From NCBI GenBank assembly GCA_015061915.1, contig SUVR01000007.1, forward strand, positions 1 to 64,000: 64,000 bases of DNA, read 5' to 3'. The translations under genes were made by a program, and so were the position numbers. Positions 41,106 to 50,437 of this stretch are shown piece after piece (within the stretch, counting starts at the first letter, position 1; each line of letters starts with the position of its first letter). The notes below the pieces were generated by a model that searched no databases, was not told where the DNA came from, and saw only the letters and a program-made list of their open reading frames with translations. The stretch is from Lentisphaerota bacterium (GTDB lineage: Bacteria; Verrucomicrobiota; Lentisphaeria; Victivallales; UBA1829).

Positions 41106-42425
41106 ATGATGACAAAGAAAACTGCGGCAATCATGACGCTCGGTTGCCGGTTGAATCAGGCGGACAGCGCTCTTTTGAGCGACCGGTTACGGAAACTTGG
41201 CTTTGAGATCGTCTCCACAGATGCTCCCTCCAGCCCCAATTTGATCATTGTAAACTCCTGCGCAGTTACTGCCGTGGCATCCAAAAAGTCCCGGCAGGCG
41301 TTGAAAGCGATCCGGGGTGAAAACCCCCAGTCTTTCATCGTAATGACCGGCTGTTCGGCTGTGGTCGACGGCAAAGAACTGAATAAGCTGGATGAGTGTG
41401 ATCTGATCCTTTCCAATGAACAGAAAAAAGAGATCGAATACATCCTGCCCCGTTATCTGGCATATCTTGATTCCAATAATACCAAGCCGGAAAAAACGGA
41501 TGCGGAGTCGACGATCTTCAATGAACAGACTGAAACTTATTTCCCGTTCAAGACCCGTGCAATCTTGAAAGTGCAGGAAGGCTGCGAAAATTTCTGTACC
41601 TACTGCATTGTTCCCTATGCACGCGGAAAAGAACGGTCCCGGGATCTGGAAGAAACGCTGGCTGACTTTAAACAGTTGGTTGCTGCCGGGTTCAAGGAAA
41701 TCGTCCTTTCCGGTGTCAACATCTGCAACTACAAGTGCGGCGAAACAGATCTCGTGGGCTTGATCGAACGCCTGTTGGAAGTGCCCGGTGATTACCGGAT
41801 CCGCCTCAGCTCCACGGAGCCGGGTCCCATTGTTCCGGCGCTTGTCCGGTGTATGGCGGAAAATCCGGAAAAAATCTGTGCTTTCCTGCATCTGCCGCTT
41901 CAGAACGGATCGGAACGGATCCTGAAGGAAATGGGGCGAAAATATACGGCAGCGGAATATGCGGAAATGATCGCTGATGCACGGAAACTGATCCCGAATC
42001 TCCACCTCGGAACGGACCTGATCGTGGGCTTCCCCGGCGAAACAGAAGCTGATTTCAAGGAATCCTGCGCCTTCATGAAGAAAATCGGTTTCTCCAATAT
42101 CCATGTATTTCCCTTCTCACCCCGTCAGGGGACGCCCGCAGAAAAAATGCCGGGCAGGGTGGTTGGCGATGAACTGGACAAACGGCTGGAAGCACTCAAA
42201 GAGATCAAATCTGCATCTGCCTCTGCCTTTGCGGAATCCATGCTCGGACAGCGGGAGGTTGTTCTGGTGGAGACGAAACGCTCCAACGGCGTCTGTGAAG
42301 GCTGGTCCGGCAACTACATCAAGATCAAGTTTAAAGATGAAAAATCAGAGCCGAAAACGCTCGTTCCGGTCATCTGCAGAAAGATCCTCCCGGATGGCTC
42401 TCTGGCGGCTGAGATTACAGAATAA
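41106..42425 (+). CDS. mtaB: tRNA t6A37 methylthiotransferase MtaB
   Basis: 439 aa. MTTase domain with TLGCRLNQAD, VNSCAVT and TGCSAV (three cluster Cys). Radical-SAM motif CENFCTYCIVPYARG, LSGVNICNY, then a TRAM domain near the C-terminus (VLVETKRSNGVCEGWSGNY). MtaB adds a methylthio group to t6A at position 37 of ANN-decoding tRNAs. A second methylthiotransferase, rimO, is in the same window. Start at the first of two adjacent ATGs; the ribosome site is weak. Confidence 0.93.
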   Translation: MMTKKTAAIMTLGCRLNQADSALLSDRLRKLGFEIVSTDAPSSPNLIIVNSCAVTAVASKKSRQALKAIRGENPQSFIVMTGCSAVVDGKELNKLDECDLILSNEQKKEIEYILPRYLAYLDSNNTKPEKTDAESTIFNEQTETYFPFKTRAILKVQEGCENFCTYCIVPYARGKERSRDLEETLADFKQLVAAGFKEIVLSGVNICNYKCGETDLVGLIERLLEVPGDYRIRLSSTEPGPIVPALVRCMAENPEKICAFLHLPLQNGSERILKEMGRKYTAAEYAEMIADARKLIPNLHLGTDLIVGFPGETEADFKESCAFMKKIGFSNIHVFPFSPRQGTPAEKMPGRVVGDELDKRLEALKEIKSASASAFAESMLGQREVVLVETKRSNGVCEGWSGNYIKIKFKDEKSEPKTLVPVICRKILPDGSLAAEITE

Positions 42426-42458
42426 TCGGGATTTTTCCTCTTTTTCTTGCCGAGCTGC

Positions 42459-42487
42459 TTGCACTTTTGTTGAAATGCGTGTATAGT
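42459..42487 (+). promoter_or_regulatory. Promoter of thrS
   Basis: -35 TTGCAC (42459-42464), 17-nt spacer, -10 TATAGT (42482-42487), 48 nt before ATG 42536. Confidence 0.6.
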
Positions 42488-42535
42488 AAGAGCTTTAATG
42501 ATATTTTAAACCTTGTTGGAAAGGACACAGATAAA

Positions 42536-44284
42536 ATGGCACAATTCCCTCTGGAAACGATCCGGCACAGCGCCGCACACGTGATGGCTGCTGCTGTTCA
42601 GGAACTCTACCCGGATGTCAAGTTTGACATCGGTCCCGCGACTGCTGACGGCTTTTACTATGACTTCGATATCGCTACAACACTCAACAACGAAGATTTG
42701 GTGAAGATCGAAGCAAAAATGGAAGAGATTGCAAAGGCGCATCTGCCCTTTACCTGTACCGAAATGACCCGCGAAGAAGCTCAGAAATTCTTTGAAGAAC
42801 GCGGTCAGAACTACAAACTGGAACGCCTGGCGGACATCCCGGATGGCGCCCCGATCACCTTCTATCAGTGCGGCAATTTCATCGACCTGTGCCGTGGTCC
42901 TCACGTGGATAACACGATCCAGATCGGTGCTTTCAAGCTGATGAATGTTGCCGGCAGCTACTATCGCGGCGATGCAAAGAACAAAATGCTCCAGCGAATC
43001 TACGGCGTGGCGTTTGCCGATAAGAAAGAACTCAAAGCCTATCTGAACCGCCTCGAAGAAGCAAAAAAGCGTGACCACCGCAAACTGGGTAAAGAACTGG
43101 ATCTGTTCAGCATTTCCCAGACCGTCGGTCCCGGTCTTGTTCTCTGGCATCCCCGCGGAGCCTACATCCGCAATGTGATCGAAACGTTCTGGCGCAAAGA
43201 ACATCTGGATCACGGCTATGAACTGCTTTACACACCCCATATCGGACGCAGTCAGCTCTGGGAAACCAGCGGCCACCTGGATTTCTATAAGGAAGGCATG
43301 TACGCCCCCATGGAAATCGATGAAACTCATTACTATGCCAAGCCTATGAACTGCCCGTTCCATATCGAGATCTACAAGAGCGGTCTGCGCTCCTACCGGG
43401 ATCTTCCCTGCCGCTGGGCGGAACTGGGTACGGTGTACCGTTATGAAGAATCCGGCGCGCTGAACGGTCTCTTCCGTGTCCGCGGGTTCACGCAGGACGA
43501 TGCCCACATTATCTGCACCAAAGAACAGATCATGGATGAAATCAAAGAAGTTCTCCAGTTCTGCCTCTTTATCTGGAAAACATTCGGCTTTACCGAGATC
43601 CAGGCATATCTTTCCACCCGTCCCAAGAAAGAAAAGAACGGCAAGGAAAAAGCGGTCGGCGATCCGGAACTCTGGAAGACTGCCACCGAATCCCTGGAAA
43701 ATGCCATCAAGGCGAGCGGGCTGGATTATCAGGTGGACGAAGGCGGCGGTGCATTCTACGGTCCCAAGATCGACCTGAAGATCAAAGATGCTCTCGGTCG
43801 TGAATGGCAGACCTCCACCATTCAGTTTGACTTCAACCTGCCGGAACGCTTTGACCTCCACTACATCGGTGCCGATGGTCAGCAGCACCAGCCGTATATG
43901 GTCCACCGGGCGCTGTTCGGTTCTCTGGAACGCTTCTTCGGGATCCTCATCGAACATTATGCCGGTGCGTTCCCCCTGTGGCTCTCCCCGGATCAGGTCC
44001 GCCTGATCCCCATCACAGACAGACAGCATGAATACTGTCTTGAAGCGCAGAAGGAACTCCGCAAAGCCGGATTCCGGGTTTCCGTTGACCTTCGCAGCGA
44101 AAGTATGGGTGCCAAGATCAAGGATGCCCGCGGTATGCGTATCCCGGTCATGGCTGTGGTGGGCGATAAGGAAATGGAAAACAAGACCTTTGCCGTCCGG
44201 ACCCGCCGCGAAGACCAGCTCGGCGAGATGGATCTTGAAACTTTTGTAAAAAAATTAAATTCGGAGCTTGAAAATCGTTTTTGA
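42536..44284 (+). CDS. thrS: Threonyl-tRNA synthetase without TGS domain
   Basis: 582 aa from ATG 42536 after GGAAAGG; the frame upstream to 42467 crosses the promoter. The protein opens directly in the second domain (ETIRHSAAHVMAAAVQELYP), so the ~60-residue N-terminal TGS domain of typical bacterial ThrRS is missing. The editing domain (HSAAH, YYDFD), the class II core (motif 2 ELGTVYRYEESGALNGLFRVRGFTQDDAH, motif 3 MVHRALFGSLERFFGILIEHY) and the anticodon-binding domain are complete. It charges tRNA-Thr in the cytoplasm. infC follows, as in many bacteria. Confidence 0.95.
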   Translation: MAQFPLETIRHSAAHVMAAAVQELYPDVKFDIGPATADGFYYDFDIATTLNNEDLVKIEAKMEEIAKAHLPFTCTEMTREEAQKFFEERGQNYKLERLADIPDGAPITFYQCGNFIDLCRGPHVDNTIQIGAFKLMNVAGSYYRGDAKNKMLQRIYGVAFADKKELKAYLNRLEEAKKRDHRKLGKELDLFSISQTVGPGLVLWHPRGAYIRNVIETFWRKEHLDHGYELLYTPHIGRSQLWETSGHLDFYKEGMYAPMEIDETHYYAKPMNCPFHIEIYKSGLRSYRDLPCRWAELGTVYRYEESGALNGLFRVRGFTQDDAHIICTKEQIMDEIKEVLQFCLFIWKTFGFTEIQAYLSTRPKKEKNGKEKAVGDPELWKTATESLENAIKASGLDYQVDEGGGAFYGPKIDLKIKDALGREWQTSTIQFDFNLPERFDLHYIGADGQQHQPYMVHRALFGSLERFFGILIEHYAGAFPLWLSPDQVRLIPITDRQHEYCLEAQKELRKAGFRVSVDLRSESMGAKIKDARGMRIPVMAVVGDKEMENKTFAVRTRREDQLGEMDLETFVKKLNSELENRF

Positions 44285-44295
44285 TGTGCTACATT
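44268..44295 (+). promoter_or_regulatory. Promoter of infC-rpmI-rplT inside the thrS end
   Basis: -35 TTGAAA (44268-44273), 16-nt spacer, -10 TACATT (44290-44295). It overlaps the last codons of thrS and gives a leader of about 50 nt. Confidence 0.5.
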
Positions 44296-44353
44296 ATAGC
44301 TCATTACGATTTTTCGGAACTCTGTTAACACCTTAATATAGGAGGGCGATACC

Positions 44354-44872
44354 ATCGCCAAGCTGCTGAAAAGTAACGATCGGGCTTTCGCCGACGTCGA
44401 TCTTCTTGTGATCGGCGCAACGGGCGAACAGCTGGGGGTCATGAAACTTGCTCCGGCGTGCCAGAAGGCACGTGAGGCGGGGCTTGATCTTGTGTTGGTT
44501 GCAGAAAACGCCACACCGCCGGTGTGCCGTATTCAGGACTTCGGGAAACTGGTCTATGAACAGAAGAAAAAACTGAAAGACCAGAAGAAGAACTCCGCTG
44601 CGCAGAAAACGAAAGAGATCAAGTTCAGACTTCACATTGATACCAACGACTACGGTGTGAAGATCAAACACGCAAAAGAATTTCTTGCCGATGGCAACAA
44701 GCTGCGCGTGACGCTGATGTTCAAGGGGCGTGAAATGGCTCACCAGGAAATGGGCTTTGAACTGATCAATCGAGTGATCGAGGACCTCAAGGAGGATTGC
44801 GTTGTCGATTCCCCCGCGAAGTTGTTCGGTAAAAATATTCAAATTTCCTTCAATCCGAAGGGAAACCATTGA
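44354..44872 (+). CDS. infC: Translation initiation factor IF-3, AUC start
   Basis: 172 aa if translation starts at ATC 44354. A strong TAGGAGG (44339-44345) sits 8 nt before that codon, and there is no ATG, GTG or TTG in frame at that distance. The first in-frame GTG (44408) would cut away the first 18 residues of the N-domain. Body motifs are standard: GATGEQLGVMKL, NATPPVCRIQDFGKLVYEQ, EIKFRLHIDTNDYG, KVTL-type LRVTLMFKGREMAHQEMGFEL. IF-3 rejects non-canonical start codons, so an AUC start fits the known AUU-based autoregulation of infC in enterobacteria. Operon infC-rpmI-rplT. Confidence 0.92.
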   Translation: MAKLLKSNDRAFADVDLLVIGATGEQLGVMKLAPACQKAREAGLDLVLVAENATPPVCRIQDFGKLVYEQKKKLKDQKKNSAAQKTKEIKFRLHIDTNDYGVKIKHAKEFLADGNKLRVTLMFKGREMAHQEMGFELINRVIEDLKEDCVVDSPAKLFGKNIQISFNPKGNH

Positions 44873-44942
44873 GGATGGCCGGATGGCGTCTGCCGCCTCA
44901 AAGGATAAACGAAAACCTTAATCAACACACAAGGAGAAAAAG

Positions 44943-45140
44943 ATGCCGAAGCTGAAAACAAGAAAAAGTATCGCAAAGCGCGTGAAACGTACTGCCTCCG
45001 GGAAGTACAAGTTTTGCAAACCGGGCCGTCGCCACCTCATGACTGGTAAGACCGGCAAACAGAAACGTCAGATGAGAAGCGCAGGGGTCCTTTCCACTGC
45101 CCACGCTCAGAGACTGAAAAAGGCTCTCCCCTACGGGTAA
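44943..45140 (+). CDS. rpmI: 50S ribosomal protein L35
   Basis: 65 aa, strongly basic: MPKLKTRKSIAKRVKRTASG, then HLMTGKTGKQKRQMR. It matches L35 in length and in the KxKTRKS start. ATG follows AAGGAG. It lies in the classical infC-rpmI-rplT order, 70 nt after infC. Confidence 0.97.
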   Translation: MPKLKTRKSIAKRVKRTASGKYKFCKPGRRHLMTGKTGKQKRQMRSAGVLSTAHAQRLKKALPYG

Positions 45141-45177
45141 GCAAAAAGCAAAACATTAACACTGGAGACATTTACAA

Positions 45178-45528
45178 ATGAGAGTTACAGCTGCAGTTCC
45201 GTCCAGAAAACGTCGTCGTCGCGCGTTGGAGAGAGCAAAAGGTTTTTACGGTGCAAGTTCCAAGCGTATCCGTACAGTCTATGATGCAATCGACAAGGCT
45301 GATGCCCACGCATATGTGGGTCGCAAACAGAAGAAGCGCCAGTACCGCAGACTCTGGACCGTCCGTATCAATGCCGCCTGCCGTCTGCAGGGCATGACTT
45401 ACAGCAAGTTCATGAACGGACTTAAGAAAGCCAACATCGAAATGAACCGCAAGGTCCTCGCTGATCTCGCAGTCAACGATGCTGCTGCTTTTACGGCTCT
45501 GCTTGAAAAAGCGAAAGCCGCCTGCTGA
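45178..45528 (+). CDS. rplT: 50S ribosomal protein L20
   Basis: 116 aa, basic, all-helical: RRRRALERAKGFYGASSKRI, then YVGRKQKKRQYRRLWTVRIN and NGLKKANIEMNRKVLADLA, as in all bacterial L20. The start MRVTAAVPSRK replaces the more usual MARVKRGV. In other bacteria L20 represses its own operon by binding the leader; I cannot confirm a binding site here. It ends before a terminator. Confidence 0.97.
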   Translation: MRVTAAVPSRKRRRRALERAKGFYGASSKRIRTVYDAIDKADAHAYVGRKQKKRQYRRLWTVRINAACRLQGMTYSKFMNGLKKANIEMNRKVLADLAVNDAAAFTALLEKAKAAC

Positions 45529-45557
45529 ATCACATCAGTACATCACTGAAATTTATT

Positions 45558-45597
45558 GCGCGGTCTCTTTCGCAGAGAGAGGGCCGCGCTTTTTCCT
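45558..45597 (+). terminator. Terminator after rplT
   Basis: GCGCGG (45558-45563) pairs with CCGCGC (45584-45589), with an inner TCTCT/AGAGA stem. The stem is followed by a T-rich run. Confidence 0.7.
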
Positions 45598-45633
45598 TTT
45601 TTACAAAACAAGTAGCAAAGATCAGGGAAAGTT

Positions 45634-46653
45634 ATGCTTGAGGAACTTTTGACAAAACTGCGGGAGATCACTGCCTCCGCCGCTGCAGATCTGGAAGCAG
45701 CGAAGACGGAAGCGGACATCGATGCCGTCAAAAACCGTACGCTTGGCCGCAATGGTGCGGTCACTGCTCTCAGCTCCATGATGGGGAAACTTCCGAACGA
45801 ATCCAAGCGCGATGCAGGTAAAGCATTCAATGAGGCAAAAACTGCCATTCAGGATGCCCTCAATGCCGCCCGTGAAAGACTGGAATCCGTGGTGGATGAA
45901 AAGAATAAGATCGACGTGACTCTGCCGGGCCGCCGCTGGGCGATCGGCACGAAACACCCGGTCAGTCAGGCGATCGAAGATGCCTGCGCTATTTTCCGCC
46001 GTATGGGGTTTATTGCCGTTACCGGTCCCGAACTGGAAGATGTCTGGCACAACTTTGATGCCCTCAATGCGCCCCTGACGCACCCCTCCCGCGACCCGCA
46101 GGATACCTTCTATCTGGAAGATGGCAGACTTCTCCGCACCCAGACCAGTGCAGTTCAGATCCGGACGATGATGGGCAGAAAGCCCCCGCTGCGGATCGTC
46201 TCTCCCGGTCGCTGCTACCGCCGGGATACGCCGGACGCCACCCACGGTGTCCACTTCCACCAGTTGGAAGGACTTTACATTGACAAGCAGGTCTCTCTTG
46301 CTGACCTGAAAAGCACGCTCATGACCTTTGCCAGCGAGTTTTTCGGCAGAGAGATCGAAGTGCGTATGCGTCCCAGTTTCTTCCCCTTCACGGAACCCAG
46401 TGTGGAGTGCGACTTCTCCTGCGTTATGTGTGGCGGTAAAGGGTGCAATGTGTGCAAGAACTCCGGCTGGTTGGAAATCGCCGGGGCAGGGATGGTGAAC
46501 CCGAAAGTGTTGGAAAATGTGGGTTACGATCCGAAAGAAGTTCAGGGGTACGCCTTCGGCTTCGGTCTGGAACGCCTTGCCATGATCAAGCACCGGATCA
46601 ACGACCTGCGTCTGTTCTCCGATAACGACGTGCGTTTCCTGCATCAATTCTGA
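45634..46653 (+). CDS. pheS: Phenylalanyl-tRNA synthetase alpha subunit
   Basis: 339 aa. N-terminal coiled coil (about 1-85) binds tRNA. The class II core has GFIAVTGPELEDVWHNFDALN, HPSRDPQDTFYL, LRTQTSAVQIR, HGVHFHQLEGLYID and FPFTEPSVECDF, with motif 3 FGFGLERLAMIKH. A CVMCGGKGCNVCKNSGW insert, possibly a zinc knuckle, precedes motif 3, as in many bacteria. It starts 106 nt after rplT with no clear promoter of its own and is followed 19 nt later by pheT. Confidence 0.96.
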   Translation: MLEELLTKLREITASAAADLEAAKTEADIDAVKNRTLGRNGAVTALSSMMGKLPNESKRDAGKAFNEAKTAIQDALNAARERLESVVDEKNKIDVTLPGRRWAIGTKHPVSQAIEDACAIFRRMGFIAVTGPELEDVWHNFDALNAPLTHPSRDPQDTFYLEDGRLLRTQTSAVQIRTMMGRKPPLRIVSPGRCYRRDTPDATHGVHFHQLEGLYIDKQVSLADLKSTLMTFASEFFGREIEVRMRPSFFPFTEPSVECDFSCVMCGGKGCNVCKNSGWLEIAGAGMVNPKVLENVGYDPKEVQGYAFGFGLERLAMIKHRINDLRLFSDNDVRFLHQF

Positions 46654-46672
46654 GCGAAGGAGGAACAAGACT

Positions 46673-49048
46673 ATGAATATTTCCTATAATTGGCTGAAAA
46701 AATATATTGATCTTTCCCTGACCGCCGATGAACTGCCTGCAAAGCTGACCATGGCGGGGCTGGAAGTGGAAGGGATCGAAAAGACCGGCAGCATCCCGGA
46801 AGGCGTTGTGACGGCGAAGATCCTCTCCCGTAATCCCCACGAAAACTCCGACCACCTTTCGGTCTGTCAGGTGGATAAGGGCGACGAAGTCCTGCAGATC
46901 GTTTGCGGTGCGCCCAACTGTGATGCGGGGAACATCGTTCCTCTGGCGACCATCGGGACCACTTTCAAGGATGGGGAAGGTACCTTTACGATCAAGAAGG
47001 GCAAACTCCGCGGTGTGGAATCCTTCGGTATGATGTGTTCCGCCCGGGAACTGGGCTTGAGCAATGACCACGATGGTCTGCTGATCCTTCCTGCCGATAC
47101 AAAAATCGGCGTTCCTTTCGGTGAACTGATGGATTCCGATGTGGTGTACGATTGCTCCGTGACGCCCAATCGTCCGGATTGGCTCTCCCACATCGGTGTT
47201 GCCCGTGACATTGCGGCGCTGCTGGATACCAAGCTGGTCATGCCGGAGATTTGCAATGCGGATGCCCCGGTCGTCCCCGGACTGGTTACGGTGAATGATC
47301 CGGATCTCTGCCCCATCTATGCTGCCCGTATCATCCGCGGCGTCAAGGTCGGCGATTCTCCGGAATGGATGCAGAAAGCGCTTTCCGCTGTCGGTATCCG
47401 TCCCATCTCCAATCTGGTTGATATCACCAACTATGTGATGATGGAAATGGGTGTGCCCCTTCATGCCTTTGACATCCGCAATCTGAGCGGGGAAAAGATC
47501 ATTGTCCGCCGCGCTGCTGAAGGCGAAAGCATTGTGGCGCTGGACGGTAAGAAGTACGATTTGACGCCCGAAAACCTTTGCATTTGCGATGCGGAAAAGC
47601 CGGTTGCCATTGCCGGTGTCATGGGTGGCGAATACTCCGGGATCCAGGCGGATACCACTACAGTTGTGCTGGAAAGTGCTTTCTTTGATCCCGATTCCAT
47701 CCGTATGACCTCCCGCAAGCTCGGTCTTTCCTCCGATGCTTCCTACCGTTACGAACGCGGAGTTGACCGTAATGCGGTTCTTGCCGCCGGTCGCCGTGCG
47801 CTGCAGCTGATCCTGGAGATCGCCGGTGGTGAATATGTCGGCTGCTGTGAAGTTGCTGCACCTGCGCCGGAAGTCCGCACCATTGAAGCTGATTACAGCC
47901 GGATCCGCGGTCTGCTCGGTCTGGAAGTGACGGACAGCGACATCGAAAAGATCCTGATCAGTCTCGGTTTCGGTATGACAGCTCCCGGCGTTTTCACTGT
48001 TCCCTCCTGGCGTGTCTATGATGTTGTCGGTGAAGCGGATCTGGCGGAAGAAGTTGCCCGTATCTATGGGCTTGACAAGCTGCCTGCCGTGCCCATCCGT
48101 GCGATTACGGATGATTTCAAACTGGACGGCTGCCATGTGATCGAAAGTTTGCGCAATCAGCTTACCGGGATTGGTCTGGATGAAATTGTCTGCGGCAGTA
48201 TGATCGATGAAAAATCTGCCACTGCCGATAAGATGTTCACGCCGGAAGAACTGATCCGGCCCTACAACCCGATCAGCCTTGATCTGGGTGTGATGCGTCC
48301 CTCGCTGCTGCCGGGGATCCTGAATACGGTGCGCCACAATATCGCCCGTAAAAATCTGGATCTGGCTCTTTTTGAGATCGGTCATGTCTTCTGCAAGAAT
48401 ACGGAAAAGTTCCCGGAAGAACGGGATGAACTTTCCATTGCGGTCACCGGTCGGATCCACCCGGAACGTTTCTCTGCGGAACGTGCTGTGGTTGCAGACT
48501 TTTATGATCTTAAGGGGATTTTGGAATCCCTGCTGACCGCCCGTAAAGTCAAAAACTTCCAGTTCCGTGCGGCGGAAGATCCCCGGTTCCTCAAGGGCCA
48601 TTGCGCAGAAGTGCTGGTCAACAAGCGGGTTGCCGGTGTCTTCGGTGAAGTTGTCCCGGCTCTGACCAAAGGAATGCGTCTTTCCACGCCGCTCTTTGTG
48701 GCGATGATCCAGCTGAAAGAACTGCTGACAGCGGAAGAACGTACCCTTCTGTACGATCCGATCTCTCCGTTCCCCTCCACCAGTCGTGACGTGGCGTTTA
48801 TCGCACCGAAAGAACTGGAACACCGGATCGTGGTCGATTTCATCCAGAAGGCGCACCTGCCGAATCTGGAACGGGTCGAACTCTTTGACATCTTTGAAGG
48901 TGAAGCGGTCGGCGAAGGCAGAAAGAGTATGGCATACAGCCTGATTTTCCGTTCTGCAGAACGCACGCTGACGGATGATGAAGTCAATTCTTCCTACGAA
49001 AAACTGCGTCAGAAACTGGAACGCGGTCTCGGCGTGGAATTGCGCTGA
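46673..49048 (+). CDS. pheT: Phenylalanyl-tRNA synthetase beta subunit
   Basis: 791 aa. Domains in order: B1 start (NISYNWLKKYIDLSLTADEL); EMAP-like tRNA-binding OB fold (about 40-150, PHENSDHLSVCQVD); B3/B4 editing region; B5 (about 400-470, RIRGLLGLEVTDSDIEKIL); catalytic-like core; and C-terminal ferredoxin-like anticodon-binding domain (DPISPFPSTSRDVAFI). Normal full length. ATG follows GGAGG. It pairs with PheS as the alpha2-beta2 enzyme and ends at a strong terminator. Confidence 0.96.
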   Translation: MNISYNWLKKYIDLSLTADELPAKLTMAGLEVEGIEKTGSIPEGVVTAKILSRNPHENSDHLSVCQVDKGDEVLQIVCGAPNCDAGNIVPLATIGTTFKDGEGTFTIKKGKLRGVESFGMMCSARELGLSNDHDGLLILPADTKIGVPFGELMDSDVVYDCSVTPNRPDWLSHIGVARDIAALLDTKLVMPEICNADAPVVPGLVTVNDPDLCPIYAARIIRGVKVGDSPEWMQKALSAVGIRPISNLVDITNYVMMEMGVPLHAFDIRNLSGEKIIVRRAAEGESIVALDGKKYDLTPENLCICDAEKPVAIAGVMGGEYSGIQADTTTVVLESAFFDPDSIRMTSRKLGLSSDASYRYERGVDRNAVLAAGRRALQLILEIAGGEYVGCCEVAAPAPEVRTIEADYSRIRGLLGLEVTDSDIEKILISLGFGMTAPGVFTVPSWRVYDVVGEADLAEEVARIYGLDKLPAVPIRAITDDFKLDGCHVIESLRNQLTGIGLDEIVCGSMIDEKSATADKMFTPEELIRPYNPISLDLGVMRPSLLPGILNTVRHNIARKNLDLALFEIGHVFCKNTEKFPEERDELSIAVTGRIHPERFSAERAVVADFYDLKGILESLLTARKVKNFQFRAAEDPRFLKGHCAEVLVNKRVAGVFGEVVPALTKGMRLSTPLFVAMIQLKELLTAEERTLLYDPISPFPSTSRDVAFIAPKELEHRIVVDFIQKAHLPNLERVELFDIFEGEAVGEGRKSMAYSLIFRSAERTLTDDEVNSSYEKLRQKLERGLGVELR

Positions 49049-49062
49049 TCCATAAAAAACGG

Positions 49063-49100
49063 CAGATATTCCGGTGTGATGCCGGAATATCTGTTTTCTT
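49063..49100 (+). terminator. Terminator after pheT
   Basis: CAGATATTCCGG (49063-49074) pairs perfectly with CCGGAATATCTG (49082-49093) and is followed by TTTTCTTTTC. Confidence 0.85.
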
Positions 49101-49122
49101 TTCAAAAAATCGTTATTTTTAC

Positions 49123-49150
49123 TTGAGTTTTACTGTTTTTGAAGTACATT
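49123..49150 (+). promoter_or_regulatory. Promoter of the LptF/LptG-type gene
   Basis: -35 TTGAGT (49123-49128), 16-nt spacer, -10 TACATT (49145-49150). The -10 directly abuts an in-frame ATG (49151), which is therefore an unlikely start. Confidence 0.5.
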
Positions 49151-49174
49151 ATGGAAACAACCGGAGAAAGCAAC

Positions 49175-50347
49175 GTGGAACAGCAGCAGACAAAACAAAC
49201 GGCAGCCAGACGGACATTCCTCTGGATGCCGAAACTGGATCTTTATGTGGTCAGGGAGTTTATGATTCCCTTTTCCGTTCTGCTTTTTGCGTTTACACTG
49301 CTCTTTCTGATCGGTGACGTGTTCAATGATGTGGATAAATTCATCGAAAAAGACACCGGTACCGGGTTAGCGATCCGCTACTTTATGATGAAGATGCCGG
49401 GAAATCTGCTCTTCGTTATGCCGATCACGGTTCTGCTTTCCTGTATGTATACGCTGGCAAATATGGGACGCCGTCTTGAGATCACAGCTATGCGTGCTTC
49501 CGGGATCTCCCTGTTCCGCTGCAGCGTGCCGATCTTCGTGATCGCGTTTCTCGTGATGCTGGTGAATTTCTGGTTCAGCGAAGCGATCGTGCCGAATTGC
49601 ACCATGGAAACAACACGCATTATGCGGTCCATCGGGGAAGATGATGACGACAATACCTACCGTAAAAACAAGTCTGTTCAGTATCAGACTGCAGACAATA
49701 TGCGCAGCTGGATGTTCGGCAACTTTACGGAAGATAATACCCAGTTCAACGTGCGCCTGAAATTTTTCCGCGAAGAAAAAGCTCCGGATGGTTCGATCCA
49801 ACGGGTGCAGGACCGGGTTTTGAATGCGAAAAAAGCAGAGTATATTGCCGGAAAAGGTTGGAAATTTTACGAATGCAGCGAAAAAACGGTCCTTCAGGAA
49901 AACGGTCTTTTCAACCTGCCGAAACAGCACGATGAGCTTTTTGTTTCCAGCAAAGATATTCCGGAAACACCGGATATGATCGAAACGGCGATCACGAATC
50001 CGGAAATGCTTTCTTCCATTGAAATCTATCAATTTCTGGAACAGAATCCGGACCTGCCCAAGCCGATCCGTGCCCTGTACCAGACCTATCTTTACCGCCA
50101 TCTGGCATTCCCGTGGGCGTGTTTTCTTTGTGCGTTCCTGGCATTGCCCCTTGCTGCGAAAAATCAGCGGTCCGGGATCTTTACTTCCATTATGTCAGCG
50201 GTCGGTGTGATCGTGGCGTATCAGGTGATCTCGGACGTCTTTATTATGCTTGGCAAGAGCGGTCAGCTTCCGCCGGTGATTGCCGGTCTTCTGCCGACAG
50301 TTGTCTTCGCCGCTTACGGGATCATCCTTGCCCGTAAATCCGGTTGA
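49175..50347 (+). CDS. LptF/LptG-family LPS export permease
   Basis: About 390 aa from GTG 49175, preceded by GGAGA (49163-49167). ATGs at 49139 and 49151 lie inside or next to the promoter. The YjgP/YjgQ fold has three N-terminal membrane segments (VREFMIPFSVLLFAFTLLFLI, with FVMPITVLLSCMYTLANMGRRLEITAMRASGISL), a periplasmic beta-jellyroll (about 130-290) and three C-terminal segments. With LptB/LptC it extracts LPS from the inner membrane. LptF and LptG cannot be told apart here, and only one copy is in the window. It is monocistronic. Confidence 0.88.
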   Translation: MEQQQTKQTAARRTFLWMPKLDLYVVREFMIPFSVLLFAFTLLFLIGDVFNDVDKFIEKDTGTGLAIRYFMMKMPGNLLFVMPITVLLSCMYTLANMGRRLEITAMRASGISLFRCSVPIFVIAFLVMLVNFWFSEAIVPNCTMETTRIMRSIGEDDDDNTYRKNKSVQYQTADNMRSWMFGNFTEDNTQFNVRLKFFREEKAPDGSIQRVQDRVLNAKKAEYIAGKGWKFYECSEKTVLQENGLFNLPKQHDELFVSSKDIPETPDMIETAITNPEMLSSIEIYQFLEQNPDLPKPIRALYQTYLYRHLAFPWACFLCAFLALPLAAKNQRSGIFTSIMSAVGVIVAYQVISDVFIMLGKSGQLPPVIAGLLPTVVFAAYGIILARKSG

Positions 50348-50437
50348 TCCACTTTTTTCTGCTGTATCAGTCAGGTGGGCAGTGATCTTCTGTTGTCCGT
50401 ATTTGCAGAAAAAAATTGAAAAAAATCAAAAAAATCC

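Noticed and set aside
46598-49105. 835-aa open frame on the minus strand
   Set aside because: Antisense shadow of pheT.
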